A DNA stretch of 64,000 nucleotides from Paraburkholderia hiiakae (GCF_904848665.1 NZ_CAJHCQ010000014.1:62001-126000), one strand, 5' to 3'. Positions 53,786 to 62,518 are shown, counted from the first letter of the stretch. Program-made: numbers and translations. The notes: generated by a model from the sequence alone, not told the origin.

Positions 53786-53848
53786 GGTTGCCTCACGGGC
53801 CCGCGCGATTTCTACGCGGGCGTTGAATATTGCTAAGGATGCCGAAGT

Positions 53849-54157
53849 TTAATGCAGATTCCCGTTGTGCTCCATGAGCATGGCAACAGGTGCACAGGGC
53901 GGCACGCGCTCGAAACCAGCGAGGGCGACGCGGGCGATGGCGCGCAACTCCTCGCGATGTATCTCTACCGGATTGCCTTTGTGATCGAGCATGCTGGCAA
54001 TGCGCCGGAGCGCATCGGCGGATTGTGCCGCCGCGTCAGCCGACAGGGCCATGCGATACAGTTCGCCGCGAACGATGCCACGGTCTCCGTACTGCCAGAC
54101 AGCCAGGAGCGGCAGCAGGGCGGACAGCCACGTAGGACGGGTATTGAGCGGATCCAT
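53849..54157 (-). CDS. small hypothetical protein, 102 aa
   Basis: MDPLNTRPTWLSALLPLLAVWQYGDRGIVRGELYRMALSADAAAQSADALRRIASMLDHKGNPVEIHREELRAIARVALAGFERV. The first ~25 residues contain a short hydrophobic stretch, then a helical soluble region. No family is recognised. It is 51 bases downstream of the DUF932-like gene and co-oriented, so probably part of that operon. Confidence 0.55.
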   Translation of the reverse strand: MDPLNTRPTWLSALLPLLAVWQYGDRGIVRGELYRMALSADAAAQSADALRRIASMLDHKGNPVEIHREELRAIARVALAGFERVPPCAPVAMLMEHNGNLH

Positions 54158-54208
54158 GTGAATTCCCCTTTATGGGTGCGCCCCGACCGGGAGGCCGGGG
54201 CGGTCCGG

Positions 54209-55036
54209 TTAGCCGCGCAGGCGGCGCAGTTCGTCAGCCAGCACCCACAAGGCACGATTCAGACGGATGTTTTGATCGATGCCCGCGACGGCTCGGGTCG
54301 TGGTCGCCTTGCCCTTCGCGTTCCGACCGTGCAGCCCACCGCGAATCATGTTTTCTTGCACACGGTTGAAGGTGGTCCAGATATCGGAGCCCTGGTCCTC
54401 GACACGACGCGGCGCGAGAATCTGCCGTTCCGTCACTGGCACAGGCGCGCCCTCGTCGTAGCGCAACGCGAGCGCTGCGCGGGCGAAGGCGACCTGTTCG
54501 CCCTCATCGAGCACCGTTGCCGCCATCCCTTCGCGTTGCTCTGCCGTCTCATCAAAGCTTTTCACCACCTTGAATGCGCCTTCGATGACCTCGCCAATCA
54601 CATCACCCTTGTGCGGGATGCGGATATCGCTCGTCACGTTGCCGCATACGATGCCGTTCTGGCAGGCCCAGCGAATCATTCCGGCGATCATTTGGTAGCT
54701 CGATGCGCCATTGTGCGAGTTGACCAGGATAACCTCGTTGGCTTCGCGACCGCCGATCTGGTCGGCGTGGCGCAGGCGGATCATGTGCTTGGTGAAATCG
54801 CGCATGTCCTCATTGCGTACACGGGTCTGGCAGACCATGAAAGGCTGAAACCCCTCCTTGCGCAGGGCGTCGAGTACATCGACTGTCGGAATGTAGCTGT
54901 AGCGCGCCGAGCGGCTTTCGTGCGCGGTGTGGGCAAGAATGGAAGGCGCGACTTCTGCAATCTGGTCATTTGTCAAAGGATGCTGCGAACGCAGTGCGAT
55001 GGCATTTCCGCTAAAACGGGTTGCAAGCTTGTTCAT
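54209..55036 (-). CDS. DUF932-like plasmid protein
   Basis: 275 aa from the ATG at 55036 (MNKLATRFSGNAIALRSQHPLTNDQIAEVAPSILAHTAHESRSARYSYIPT). The region VLDALRKEGFQPFMVCQTRVRNEDMRDFTKHMIRLR and EVILVNSHNGASSYQMIAGMIRWACQNGIVCGN is the DUF932 pattern seen on plasmids and phages; its function is not known. RBS ggggaa lies upstream. It ends an operon-like set with the antirestriction gene 50 bases upstream. Confidence 0.7.
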   Translation of the reverse strand: MNKLATRFSGNAIALRSQHPLTNDQIAEVAPSILAHTAHESRSARYSYIPTVDVLDALRKEGFQPFMVCQTRVRNEDMRDFTKHMIRLRHADQIGGREANEVILVNSHNGASSYQMIAGMIRWACQNGIVCGNVTSDIRIPHKGDVIGEVIEGAFKVVKSFDETAEQREGMAATVLDEGEQVAFARAALALRYDEGAPVPVTERQILAPRRVEDQGSDIWTTFNRVQENMIRGGLHGRNAKGKATTTRAVAGIDQNIRLNRALWVLADELRRLRG

Positions 55037-55087
55037 TTGATTCCCCAATGAGGGAGCCAACCCGGCCCGGGGGCCGAGGCCGGTCAG

Positions 55088-55504
55088 TTAGTCGATGGCG
55101 CGCAGGATGTTGGCCGCTTCCACGTGCTGCGCGGCGAACTCACGCAACTGGTGGTAACGCTCGATGATCGTGTCATCAAGCGTCTTTTCCGCGAGGTGGC
55201 AGAGGGCGAAGAGGGTGACGGTAATGCCGAAGGCATCCGCGCCCATCATGTCGCTGTAGCCGTTCATATGCCAGCGCACATGCACGCGGCCCATATCGAC
55301 CGGAGCCATGTAAAAGCCGTCATTGGAGAGTGCGAAGAAATGGAAGAAACCTCCCTCGTATCTGCTGCACAGCCGCGCGGCCCAGTCATACACCATGGAC
55401 TCCCCGGTGAGGTAGTGACGACCGAGGTAGCGCGGTAACACGTTCAGGCGCAACTCGTCGGGAACGACAGAAGAAGTAACGCGGTTTTGAACTTCAGTGG
55501 TCAT
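55088..55504 (-). CDS. ArdB/KlcA-type antirestriction protein
   Basis: 138 aa from the ATG at 55504. The family core is YDWAARLCSRYEGGFFHFFALSNDGFYMAPVDMGRVHVRWHMNGYSDMMGADAFGITVTLFALCHLAEKT. These proteins protect incoming plasmid DNA from type I restriction. It is transcribed divergently from a large ParB-like gene, with a promoter (TTGATA/TAATAT) and the same 44-bp leader as that gene. The N-terminal extension to 55630 is not supported because the leader is shared non-coding sequence. Confidence 0.9.
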   Translation of the reverse strand: MTTEVQNRVTSSVVPDELRLNVLPRYLGRHYLTGESMVYDWAARLCSRYEGGFFHFFALSNDGFYMAPVDMGRVHVRWHMNGYSDMMGADAFGITVTLFALCHLAEKTLDDTIIERYHQLREFAAQHVEAANILRAID

Positions 55505-55545
55505 CGGATTTCTCCGGTTCGGCCATCGCTTCATTGCGAGGCACA
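55502..55545 (-). repeat. 44-bp leader of the antirestriction gene (inverted copy)
   Basis: This stretch, ending at the antirestriction start codon, is an inverted copy of 55682-55725 with one mismatch. It covers the RBS (cggagaaat) and start codon. Confidence 0.9.
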
Positions 55546-55554
55546 CACTTATAT

Positions 55555-55571
55555 TAGGACTAAAAGCCCTA
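55555..55571. promoter_or_regulatory. operator-like palindrome in the antirestriction promoter
   Basis: TAGGACTAAAAGCCCTA lies across the 17-base spacer between -35 TTGATA (55574-55579) and -10 TAATAT (55551-55556), both on the minus strand. A repressor here would block the promoter. Confidence 0.7.
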
Positions 55572-55652
55572 ACTATCAATGAATTAACTACGGTTTCCGA
55601 TCGGATTTGTATACTGAAATAGATAATCAATCAGTTTTTTCAATTACCATTA

Positions 55653-55670
55653 TAGGGGCTAAAAGCCCTA
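55653..55670. promoter_or_regulatory. operator-like palindrome in the ParB-like gene promoter
   Basis: TAGGGGCTAAAAGCCCTA is a second copy of the same element, directly before a TATAAT -10 box at 55671-55676 on the plus strand. The -35 element there is weak (CATTAT), which may make it dependent on an activator. Confidence 0.7.
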
Positions 55671-55681
55671 TATAATTGAGT

Positions 55682-55725
55682 TGTGCCTCGCAATGAAGCG
55701 ATGGCCGAACCGGAGAAATCTGATG
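55682..55725 (+). repeat. 44-bp leader of the ParB-like gene
   Basis: Matches the antirestriction leader in inverted orientation with one mismatch. It ends at the ATG of the ParB-like gene and includes the RBS CGGAGAAAT. Confidence 0.9.
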
Positions 55726-57762
55726 ACCGAACCCACCTCGAACGCAGCCGGTGGAATTCAGTACGTTCCATACAACCGCCTTTGCCTGTCATCCCTGAAC
55801 GTTCGCAAGAAAGCGCCGACCGGCATCGAAGCCCTGGCCGAAACCATTGGCGAAAAAGGCTTGATGCAGAACCTCGTCGTGCATGAAATGAAGGGCCGCG
55901 CGAAGTTGCCGAAACTTGGCGTATGCGCGGGCCAGCGCCGCCTGGCAGCACTCGACCTTCTGGTTGAGCAGGGGCGGATTACTAAAGACTACGAAGTACC
56001 TGTCCTGATCGTCAGCCAGGGCGAAGCCGTCGCCGCGTCGCTAATCGAAAACCGCGAACGTGAGGCGATGCATCTGGCGGATGAGTGCGTGGCGTTCAGG
56101 CTGCTGACGGAGGAAGGAAAGAGCGTGGCACATATCGCGGCCCTGTTTGCGGTGCCGGATATCGCGGTACGCCGTGCGCTGAAAATCGCGAACCTTGCGC
56201 CCTCACTGCTCGACCTGTTGCGTGATGACAGGCTCGACTACGACCAGGCGAAGGTATTGGCGCTGTCCGATGACCACGCGACGCAGGAGCGCGTATGGGG
56301 CGATGCCATCAATAAATGGCAGCGCCGACCGGCCGAGTTGCGCGCGGCGCTCACGCATGCTGAAGTCAATGCGAGCGAAAACGCCCTCGCGCGGTTCGTT
56401 GGCTTGGACGCGTACGAGACAGCGGGCGGACGTGTTCGACGCGACCTGTTTAGCGACGACGCAAACGCGGGATATCTAGAAGACGCCGAACTGCTGCACC
56501 GACTTGCAACGCAGCGGCTGATCGAGCTATCCCAGGCCGTTGGAAACGAGGGTTGGGGCTGGATCGAGACCAGGACCCGTTATGAGGCAACGGAGATCCT
56601 GCGGCTTGGCCGCATCGGCTCGAACACTCGCAAGCCCACGAAGGCCGAGGAGGCGGAGCTTGCGACGCTTAACGCGACGCGCGACGCCGCTCAGGCCGAA
56701 CTGGACGCGTATTACGACGAGGACTGCGAGCCGGACGAGGAGCGAGGCGAGCGGCTGGAAGCGGCGGCCACGGCTGCGACGATTTCGGTGGACCAGTACG
56801 CGGAGCGCTTCGAGACGTATGATCCGGAAGACATGAAGCAGGCGGGCGCGTATGTCTATCTCGATGACGAGGGGCGGGTGTGCATTGAGCGCGGTCTGGT
56901 TCGACGCGAGACGGCATCGACTACGCAGGCGGGCGCGGCGCACACGTGCAGCGCAAACGCCACGCGGGTCCCGAAGGAGCGCCCCCTGCATAGCGAAAAG
57001 CTGTGTAAACGGTTGACTGCGCACCGCACTGCCGCCGTTCAGATCGAGCTTGTGCAGCAGCCGACCGTGGCACTGGCCGTGCTGATGCAGCGCATGATTC
57101 CGGTTGTTTTCGCTGAAGTGTACGGGCGCTCGAATATCGATTCCGCAGTCAAGATCGATGTGCACACGACGCGAGATGCGCTGGTATCGAATGCCGACGA
57201 CATGGCCGGGAGCGTGGCCTGGCTGGCGCTGGAAGGCGAGCGCGAGAAGTGGTCGCGCATGCTGCCCAGGCGCGTGGCAGACCTGCTGCCCTGGCTGCTG
57301 GAACAGGGCGAGGACGTGCTGTCGAATCTCTTCGCGTTCTGCGTGGCGGCGACGGTGGACGGTATCAGCAGCGCAGACCGCCCGCACGCGGTGAACGAGA
57401 TCTCGAACACGCTTGCGGTGGATCTTTCGCGCTACTGGAAGCCGACGCGCTCCGGGTATTTCGAACACGTGGCGAAAGACCTGATTGCTGCCGTTGTGGG
57501 CGAAAGCGTATCGCCCCAGGCGGCAAGCGAAGTGCGCGGCATGAAGAAAGACGCCGCAGCGGAGGCGGCAGAGCTTCGCATGACGGACTCGGGCTGGCTG
57601 CCGGAAGTGCTGCGTAACCGGGAGGTTCCGGAGCGCGTCACGTACGGCTACCACGAGGACGACGAGGGGGGAGATGACGAAAACGGCGACGCCGCCGCCG
57701 AAGCGGACCAAGTTTCCGAAGCGCAGGCCTCGCCTGGGGAGGAGGAAGTCGAGCCGTACTGA
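55723..57762 (+). CDS. large ParB/RepB/Spo0J-family plasmid protein
   Basis: 679 aa from the ATG at 55723. The N-terminal ParB nuclease-like fold shows LCLSSLNVRKKAPTGIEALAETIGEKGLMQNLVVHEMK, VCAGQRRLAALDLLVEQGRI and LIENREREAMHLADECVAFRLLTEEGKSVAHIAALFAVPDIAVRRALKIANLAPSLLDLLRDDRLDYDQAKVLAL. The long C-terminal part is unlike partition ParB and ends in an acidic tail (DDEGGDDENGDAAAEADQVSEAQ). It is not the partner of a ParA; related large proteins occur on many mobile plasmids with no settled role, possibly as DNA-binding regulators. Confidence 0.85.
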   Translation: MTEPTSNAAGGIQYVPYNRLCLSSLNVRKKAPTGIEALAETIGEKGLMQNLVVHEMKGRAKLPKLGVCAGQRRLAALDLLVEQGRITKDYEVPVLIVSQGEAVAASLIENREREAMHLADECVAFRLLTEEGKSVAHIAALFAVPDIAVRRALKIANLAPSLLDLLRDDRLDYDQAKVLALSDDHATQERVWGDAINKWQRRPAELRAALTHAEVNASENALARFVGLDAYETAGGRVRRDLFSDDANAGYLEDAELLHRLATQRLIELSQAVGNEGWGWIETRTRYEATEILRLGRIGSNTRKPTKAEEAELATLNATRDAAQAELDAYYDEDCEPDEERGERLEAAATAATISVDQYAERFETYDPEDMKQAGAYVYLDDEGRVCIERGLVRRETASTTQAGAAHTCSANATRVPKERPLHSEKLCKRLTAHRTAAVQIELVQQPTVALAVLMQRMIPVVFAEVYGRSNIDSAVKIDVHTTRDALVSNADDMAGSVAWLALEGEREKWSRMLPRRVADLLPWLLEQGEDVLSNLFAFCVAATVDGISSADRPHAVNEISNTLAVDLSRYWKPTRSGYFEHVAKDLIAAVVGESVSPQAASEVRGMKKDAAAEAAELRMTDSGWLPEVLRNREVPERVTYGYHEDDEGGDDENGDAAAEADQVSEAQASPGEEEVEPY

Positions 57763-57797
57763 GCGCGCGTCGTGCGCATCCGAGTAGTCCACACGAA

Positions 57798-57827
57798 GCC
57801 GTCCGGATGGAAGTCCGGGCGGCTTTT
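57798..57827 (+). terminator. rho-independent terminator after the ParB-like gene
   Basis: GCCGTCCGGA and TCCGGGCGGC pair (one G-T) around TGGAAG, followed by TTTT. It lies between two convergent genes. Confidence 0.8.
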
Positions 57828-57864
57828 CATTGCACGCGCGAATGCAGGGTCAAATTACCGGCGC

Positions 57865-58452
57865 TTATGCCGGTTTGTCTTTTTCGGGGGGCACCGGGTC
57901 GAACGGGTTGGGCCAGTATTGTTTGACCTTGGCGTCTGCACGCGCTACGCGCTGTTCGTGCGTCAACAGGTGTTTCTGCTCGCGCGTCAGTTCTGCGGTG
58001 AGCCAGTCGTCGGGCAGCTTTTCGCCGACAGGCGCAATCGGGCGACGCTCACGCACGGCGGGGCGCGCAGCCGCCACAGCCGGGGCCGCGCCAGTGTCAC
58101 GGTCGGGCAAACCGCGTTCGGTTGCTACCGGGTTAGCCGCCTGCCCTGGCACATCTGCGGGAGCACGGCTGACTGCCGGGCCGGTTTCCGCCTGTGACGC
58201 GCGCGCGAGGCGGGACACGATGCCCCGTTCGCGCCGGATTCTTTTGAGTGTCAGAGCGAAGGTCTGATAGGTGAAGACGAGTCCGGTTGCGGCGAGTTCC
58301 TGGATGATCGCGGCGTACCGGACGCCCGAGCGAATGGCACGTTCGACGCTCTCGAACACGTCGCGAAGCTGGGCGGTCTTGGACCGGCCATCGGACGAAG
58401 CCGCGAGGGCGTCGAGGCGTTGCGCGCGTTGTACGGCAATCAGGGCGTCCAT
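57865..58452 (-). CDS. TraK-like/HTH plasmid protein, 195 aa
   Basis: The N-terminal ~75 residues, MDALIAVQRAQRLDALAASSDGRSKTAQLRDVFESVERAIRSGVRYAAIIQELAATGLVFTYQTFALTLKRIRRERG, form a helical DNA-binding-like region of the kind found in TraK-type and other plasmid accessory proteins. The rest is proline-rich, ending with charged KHLLTHEQRVARADAKVKQYWPNPFDPVPPE. It faces the ParB-like gene across a terminator. The precise family is uncertain. Confidence 0.6.
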   Translation of the reverse strand: MDALIAVQRAQRLDALAASSDGRSKTAQLRDVFESVERAIRSGVRYAAIIQELAATGLVFTYQTFALTLKRIRRERGIVSRLARASQAETGPAVSRAPADVPGQAANPVATERGLPDRDTGAAPAVAAARPAVRERRPIAPVGEKLPDDWLTAELTREQKHLLTHEQRVARADAKVKQYWPNPFDPVPPEKDKPA

Positions 58453-58634
58453 TTTGAGCGCTCACGTCAGGGGGAACGGGCACAGTATGGCGCGAATGAT
58501 CGAAAGCTGCATCCTATCTGTTAGGTATGCGATCTTTTCTGATCCGCAGGCTATCGAGAAATGGTTGAGATTCGATTCATCGTGATCCATAGGTGATCTA
58601 TCGATCGGCGCTCGGCGGCAGGTCGAGGCACGAC

Positions 58635-58678
58635 GTATATGTAGACGGAAATGCTGACGCATTTCCGTCTACATATAC
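58635..58678. repeat. 20-bp perfect inverted repeat
   Basis: GTATATGTAGACGGAAATGC (58635-58654), spacer TGAC, and its exact complement at 58659-58678. A 20-bp perfect stem with a 4-base loop is far too long to be chance and too AT/GC-mixed for an ordinary terminator. It could be an oriT hairpin, a strong operator or an RNA element. Confidence 0.8.
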
Positions 58679-58682
58679 CGTG

Positions 58683-58705
58683 CTCCAAGGGGATACCCCT
58701 TGGAG
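58683..58705. repeat. 10-bp inverted repeat, possible nick-site palindrome
   Basis: CTCCAAGGGG-ATA-CCCCTTGGAG starts four bases after the 20-bp inverted repeat. On the minus strand its centre reads GGTATCCCC, partly like the TATCC of MOBP nick sites, which is weak evidence. Confidence 0.6.
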
Positions 58706-58899
58706 AACCCGGCAGCCGCCGCCAACGAGCGTGCTCGGAGACCGGTGGCACGTGCGGCTAGGCACACCAGCAGTTTTACACCGAAGGAGTTGCATGCGCA
58801 TCTCCGCAAAAGCGTCAGCGTCGGTGATCTGATTCGTACGTTTGACCTCGTCGCCGTGCGTGGTTCGGGTTTGGACCGAAGTTCCCAGCCAGAGCGCCA

Positions 58900-59140
58900 G
58901 TGCCGCAGATCGACGTTGAGCACTGGTGGTTGCCGGAGAGATGCAGGGCGGCAATGGCGGACCAGACTAGATAACTACGAGACGGACTACTTTTCCATCG
59001 TGCGTTATCACCGTGGCCATTTCGATCTGAGCGGCACGTCGAGCGCGCGCGGCGCTTACCTCAATCAGTGCCGTTTGGTTGGAGGCGGTCAGAAGATCTC
59101 GGTGAATTCGAAGTACGGAGGTGTCGAGAACGGTCCGTGA
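58900..59140 (+). pseudogene. second trbM copy, broken
   Basis: The frame ending at 59140 reads YETDYFSIVRYHRGHFDLSGTSSARGAYLNQCRLVGGGQKISVNSKYGG, matching the C-terminal 54 residues of the intact TrbM-like protein at about 32 positions. The upstream part is recognisable only in other frames (the GGNGG segment near 58940), and the signal peptide is missing. So the gene has lost its start through at least one frameshift. Confidence 0.8.
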
Positions 59141-59294
59141 ATCGGGTCTCTCAGGGCCCGGCGAATATCCGGGCTCGGGGCAGTCGGGCTTTTTATGTGC
59201 CGGCGGCGACGGGACCTCGGCGACGGTAAGATACTCTCAGCATTGTTCCTAGGACATCCGATAATACTCACATCTGCAAAAATTTTTTGGGATC

Positions 59295-59612
59295 ATGGAG
59301 TCGAGCCGCGAGTACCTAGGGGGCGAGCTGGCCAGGCGATTCGATACTTCGATGGCGCAGATCAATGACATGCTTTGCACTCTTGCCGAAGAAGGTCTTG
59401 TGCGCATGTGCAGTCATTCATCACGCATCGCCCGCCTTGAACGGCTGTCGTTCGCGCCCCAGCCACCGAAACCGCTTGTATCCGACACGGCTTCACGTGC
59501 AGCTGTATCCTCCCCACCGTTCGCCCGCCAGACGAATGGCTTGTTGTGGGACTACGAGGCGTCGCTCCTGAGCGTGCACAGCCTCGCGATGTTCGTCCGA
59601 CCTTCACACTGA
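59295..59612 (+). CDS. hypothetical protein with winged-helix-like start
   Basis: 105 aa. MESSREYLGGELARRFDTSMAQINDMLCTLAEEGLVRMCSHSSRIARLERL reads like a small winged helix (two helices then a wing) with a variable proline-rich end. I cannot assign a family, though similar small proteins sit beside conserved hypothetical genes in Burkholderia. It ends seven bases before the next gene, so the two are likely co-transcribed. Confidence 0.55.
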   Translation: MESSREYLGGELARRFDTSMAQINDMLCTLAEEGLVRMCSHSSRIARLERLSFAPQPPKPLVSDTASRAAVSSPPFARQTNGLLWDYEASLLSVHSLAMFVRPSH

Positions 59613-59619
59613 GCGCAAC

Positions 59620-60996
59620 ATGGAACTTGTCGAGCGGGATCACCCCGGGACGGTGAGGCGACATCTGAGTGCTGAAGAAGCTGCAGCTGTGCGGCGGTTC
59701 TGCGCCGACGGACAGCAAGTCCGGCCTGAGGACGTCAGACTCGTGGAAGCCGTGCTCGAAGAGATGCACGACGGACGACATGTGCGTCTGTGGCTCGAGT
59801 GCGACTGCGTCAGAGCACCCGGTGGCCGGCCGCGGTTGACTGCTCGGATGCGTGAAGACGGCCCGCGTCATTTCGTGCGCATGCATCAATACGGCGAGCA
59901 CCACTGCGCCTTGGCGTCGTTCCGGCAGACGCCGGAGCCGGAAGACGTTGAGACGGACGATGATCGCGCGCGCCCCGGCCAGCACAATCCGCTCAGACCA
60001 GTGGGCGACGCGCTTGACTATCTGGATAATCTGCATGAAGGCGCGGCACGGCCGGGTGGCTCGACTGGATCAGAGGGCGACGTGGGAGAGCGGGGGCGCC
60101 GCCTGCCGCGCCTCGGACGCATCTTGCACACGCTTCTTGAGGACGCCGACTTCGCACGGCTGCACGTCGAAGCGCTGAATGAAAAGTTCAGATCGTGGGA
60201 GCGACTCGAGGCATTTGCAGCCGGCCAGGCGCTGAGCCCGCAGCTATCGCTCTCGCAGATACTCTACTTCAAGCCATGGACTCCTCTGAACAGGAAGATG
60301 GCGGAGATCGACGCTCTGGTATGGCCGGAAAGGAAGGCGCGCAGCGCGCTCCTGCTGTTCGTCGCAGACGAGATTCGCGCGGGCGTTGCGATCAAGAAAA
60401 CAAGCATGGGCGACTGTGTTGTGCGCCCTGAAAAGGGTATCCGCGCCGGTGGCCGCGATCAGCGACTGACGCAGCCGCCCTACTGGGTGCTCAGCGTTGT
60501 TGACCGCGATCGCGATGGCAACGCGCGCGTCCGGGAAGCGTTCGCGCAGTGTGCGTATTCTTTCGCTCAACCAGTACCGATGGAGAGCCGGTATGAGCGC
60601 GTCACGTTGAAAATGCTGTTTGGCGTCATGGAATGGGTAAGAAAGCACGGCGTTGAGGTGACGCTCTGGAAACCGTTGTTTGACCGGGAGGTGAGGCAGA
60701 CCGACAAGCCGAGCCTGTGGTGCCGGCCCGACTTTGAACTGACGTTCCGTTCGACGGCAGCCAGCGGAGTCGCCCTCCGTTTGCACCGCCTCGTCATCGA
60801 AACAATGGGCGGTGATGATCCTGACTACCTTGAGCGCAAGTCGCGTACTCAGGAAATCATGCAACGACGCGGCATCCTGATCGAGCATCGCGTTGCCGAC
60901 GATGCTGGCCAGAAGGAGCGGGACGACGTATTTTTCCGCAGGGTTGCTGCAAAGATCCTGCATCTCGCCGGAGTGCCACAGGCAAGGCCAGTCTGA
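59620..60996 (+). CDS. plasmid hypothetical protein with nuclease-like C-terminus (possibly DUF1173-like)
   Basis: 458 aa. The N-terminal 130 residues are charged and mostly helical; residues 150-300 hold FKPWTPLNRKMAEIDALVWPERKARSALLLFVADEIRAG. The C-terminal 90 residues, with WCRPDFELTF...LHRLVIETMGGDDPDYLERKSRTQEIMQRRGILIEHRV, have the spacing of a PD-(D/E)XK-like nuclease (PD, then E in IETMG), though Met stands where Lys is usual. The match to DUF1173 is my impression only. It follows the winged-helix gene closely. Confidence 0.55.
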   Translation: MELVERDHPGTVRRHLSAEEAAAVRRFCADGQQVRPEDVRLVEAVLEEMHDGRHVRLWLECDCVRAPGGRPRLTARMREDGPRHFVRMHQYGEHHCALASFRQTPEPEDVETDDDRARPGQHNPLRPVGDALDYLDNLHEGAARPGGSTGSEGDVGERGRRLPRLGRILHTLLEDADFARLHVEALNEKFRSWERLEAFAAGQALSPQLSLSQILYFKPWTPLNRKMAEIDALVWPERKARSALLLFVADEIRAGVAIKKTSMGDCVVRPEKGIRAGGRDQRLTQPPYWVLSVVDRDRDGNARVREAFAQCAYSFAQPVPMESRYERVTLKMLFGVMEWVRKHGVEVTLWKPLFDREVRQTDKPSLWCRPDFELTFRSTAASGVALRLHRLVIETMGGDDPDYLERKSRTQEIMQRRGILIEHRVADDAGQKERDDVFFRRVAAKILHLAGVPQARPV

Positions 60997-61810
60997 ACGT
61001 TTCACTGCGCTTCGTTATCCACCAGCCTTCTTGATTGATACCCCCCCGCTTCCGGGCGCTTGCCGGCAACATCCGCGCCCTCGCCAGAGCGACGCCGAGC
61101 ATGACGACCGGAGTAGCGGGCCATGGTTCATTGTGTTGAAGCTGGCCGCGCAGGTTGACGGCTGGGTGGCTCAACTCCGGCCGCGCGTTTGACATTACCG
61201 GTTGAATGTCAAACCGCTATCCACCATCGCATGCTGCGGCAGTGCAGTCTCGATATGCGACTAACGGTCTTTCGGCTTTTCGACCGGACACGGAACGGCA
61301 GGATGCGCAAAGCTGGTCTTCAGGCAAAGGGGCTCTTTCATTGCGCGCTGCTGGGGCTCCGCCGCACGGGTGCAGAGCAGTGAGCTCGGCACCGTGAGCG
61401 ACCGGCTCTTCGCACACGCTACGCCAGTTCAAGCCGGATTTCCGTTAACGCGTCGCGCATCGAGAGTGAACCGCTTGCAACGCAGAACTTCGCTAATTTC
61501 TTATACGTTAAATCTGGCTCGTAAGATAGTCTGCATGAGAGTCGCAACTAACGGTCGATTCAAAGGCAATCAGGCAGCAGCTTTCGCGGCGCCTAGGAGG
61601 GGGAAACATAGCGATCAGGGTCTGCAATCACTATTGACACCTTCGGTGGCACATGAAAATACCTTCGTTACCTCGGTCATTCGATTGCAGCTGATTTTGC
61701 AGTTAACATCGGATAACTAATCAATTTAGTCGGGCTGACAAGCTGATGGTGGTCGGGCGGCTTTACTCTTTTGCGAAACCCCAGTCTTCGTGAACGATAC
61801 TCTCGGCCCA
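60997..61810. other. intergenic region without a supported gene
   Basis: About 810 bases. No open frame has both a start signal and natural sequence. No repeats stood out. It separates the plasmid part from the metabolic fragment region. Confidence 0.3.
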
Positions 61811-61899
61811 TCATATCAGGGAGAACTTCCATCGGATTGTGGGCATTGCGCAAGCGAGGATATATGCAGGTACAGCGTCGCCTGTCGTGGCGCGCCATT

Positions 61900-62380
61900 C
61901 CCATTTCTGGTTAGCACTCAAATGCTCAAGGCCTGTTCGCGGCGGGGCGCGAAACGTCCGCAGGGCTTCGGTGGCGCTGTATTGTTCGGCGAAGTAGAGC
62001 CATCGCGCAGCACGCCGCCTGCCGAGTGCTTGGGGGAGCGTGAACGTCGAACCGCTGTCCGACGACGCACCGATACGGCTGTACGCGGAAGCAAACGTCG
62101 CATGCTCGGCCGCGATGACCACATCGCACGCGGCGGTGAGGGAGAGGCCAAAACCGGCAGCAACGCCGTTCACGCACGACATGACGGGCTTGCGCGAACC
62201 AACGATGGTTCGCACGCAGAGTTGAGCGTGGCGCACGAGCTTGCCGATCTGCCGTTTGCGTTCCGTGGGCTGCTCGCTGAGTGCGTCGTGCATCGCGTGC
62301 ACGTCGCCGCCTGCCATGAACGCACGGCCGAGACCCGTCAAGACGATAACGTGGACGGCGGCGCGTTTCGTCGCCAGCCC
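61900..62380 (-). pseudogene. enoyl-CoA hydratase/isomerase fragment
   Basis: Reading on the minus strand, HVIVLTGLGRAFMAGGDVHAMHDALSEQ, VNGVAAGFGLSLTAACDVVIAAEHATFASAYSRIGASSDSGSTFTLPQALGRRRAARWLYFAEQ is the crotonase fold from the oxyanion-hole strand to just after the catalytic region. The normal N-terminal ~40 residues and C-terminal half are absent; the ends run into unrelated frame. So this is a broken gene. It lies near a branched-chain substrate-binding gene, fitting a degraded fatty- or amino-acid catabolic cluster. Confidence 0.75.
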
Positions 62381-62498
62381 CAGTTTCCCAACATGCCACG
62401 GGCACGCGAAGCCTGCGCACAGTGTGGTCGGTACGTTCTTTGGCGGCAATCATTCAGGGCTGGGTAGTGCTTGACATCGGCTTTTTTTCCGGCAAAAG

Positions 62499-62518
62499 TG
62501 TAGACACATGTGTGGTCT
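62499..62518 (+). promoter_or_regulatory. 20-bp operator-like motif, copy 1
   Basis: TGTAGACACATGTGTGGTCT. Compared with copies 2 and 3, the pattern TGTMGACA-N6-7-GTCT recurs with the same 20-base spacing. A GTG-start frame at 62547 lies downstream. Confidence 0.55.

Larger units (their letters stand above)
58453..58788. other. non-coding region with long inverted repeats
   Basis: No convincing gene. It contains two strong inverted repeats listed separately, and would be a natural place for an oriT or regulatory RNA because a trbM relic follows directly. Confidence 0.5.

Noticed and set aside
59156..59194. Possible terminator after the trbM relic
   Set aside because: The GCCCGG/CCGGGC stem is separated from the T run by about 15 bases, so a simple rho-independent terminator is not supported.
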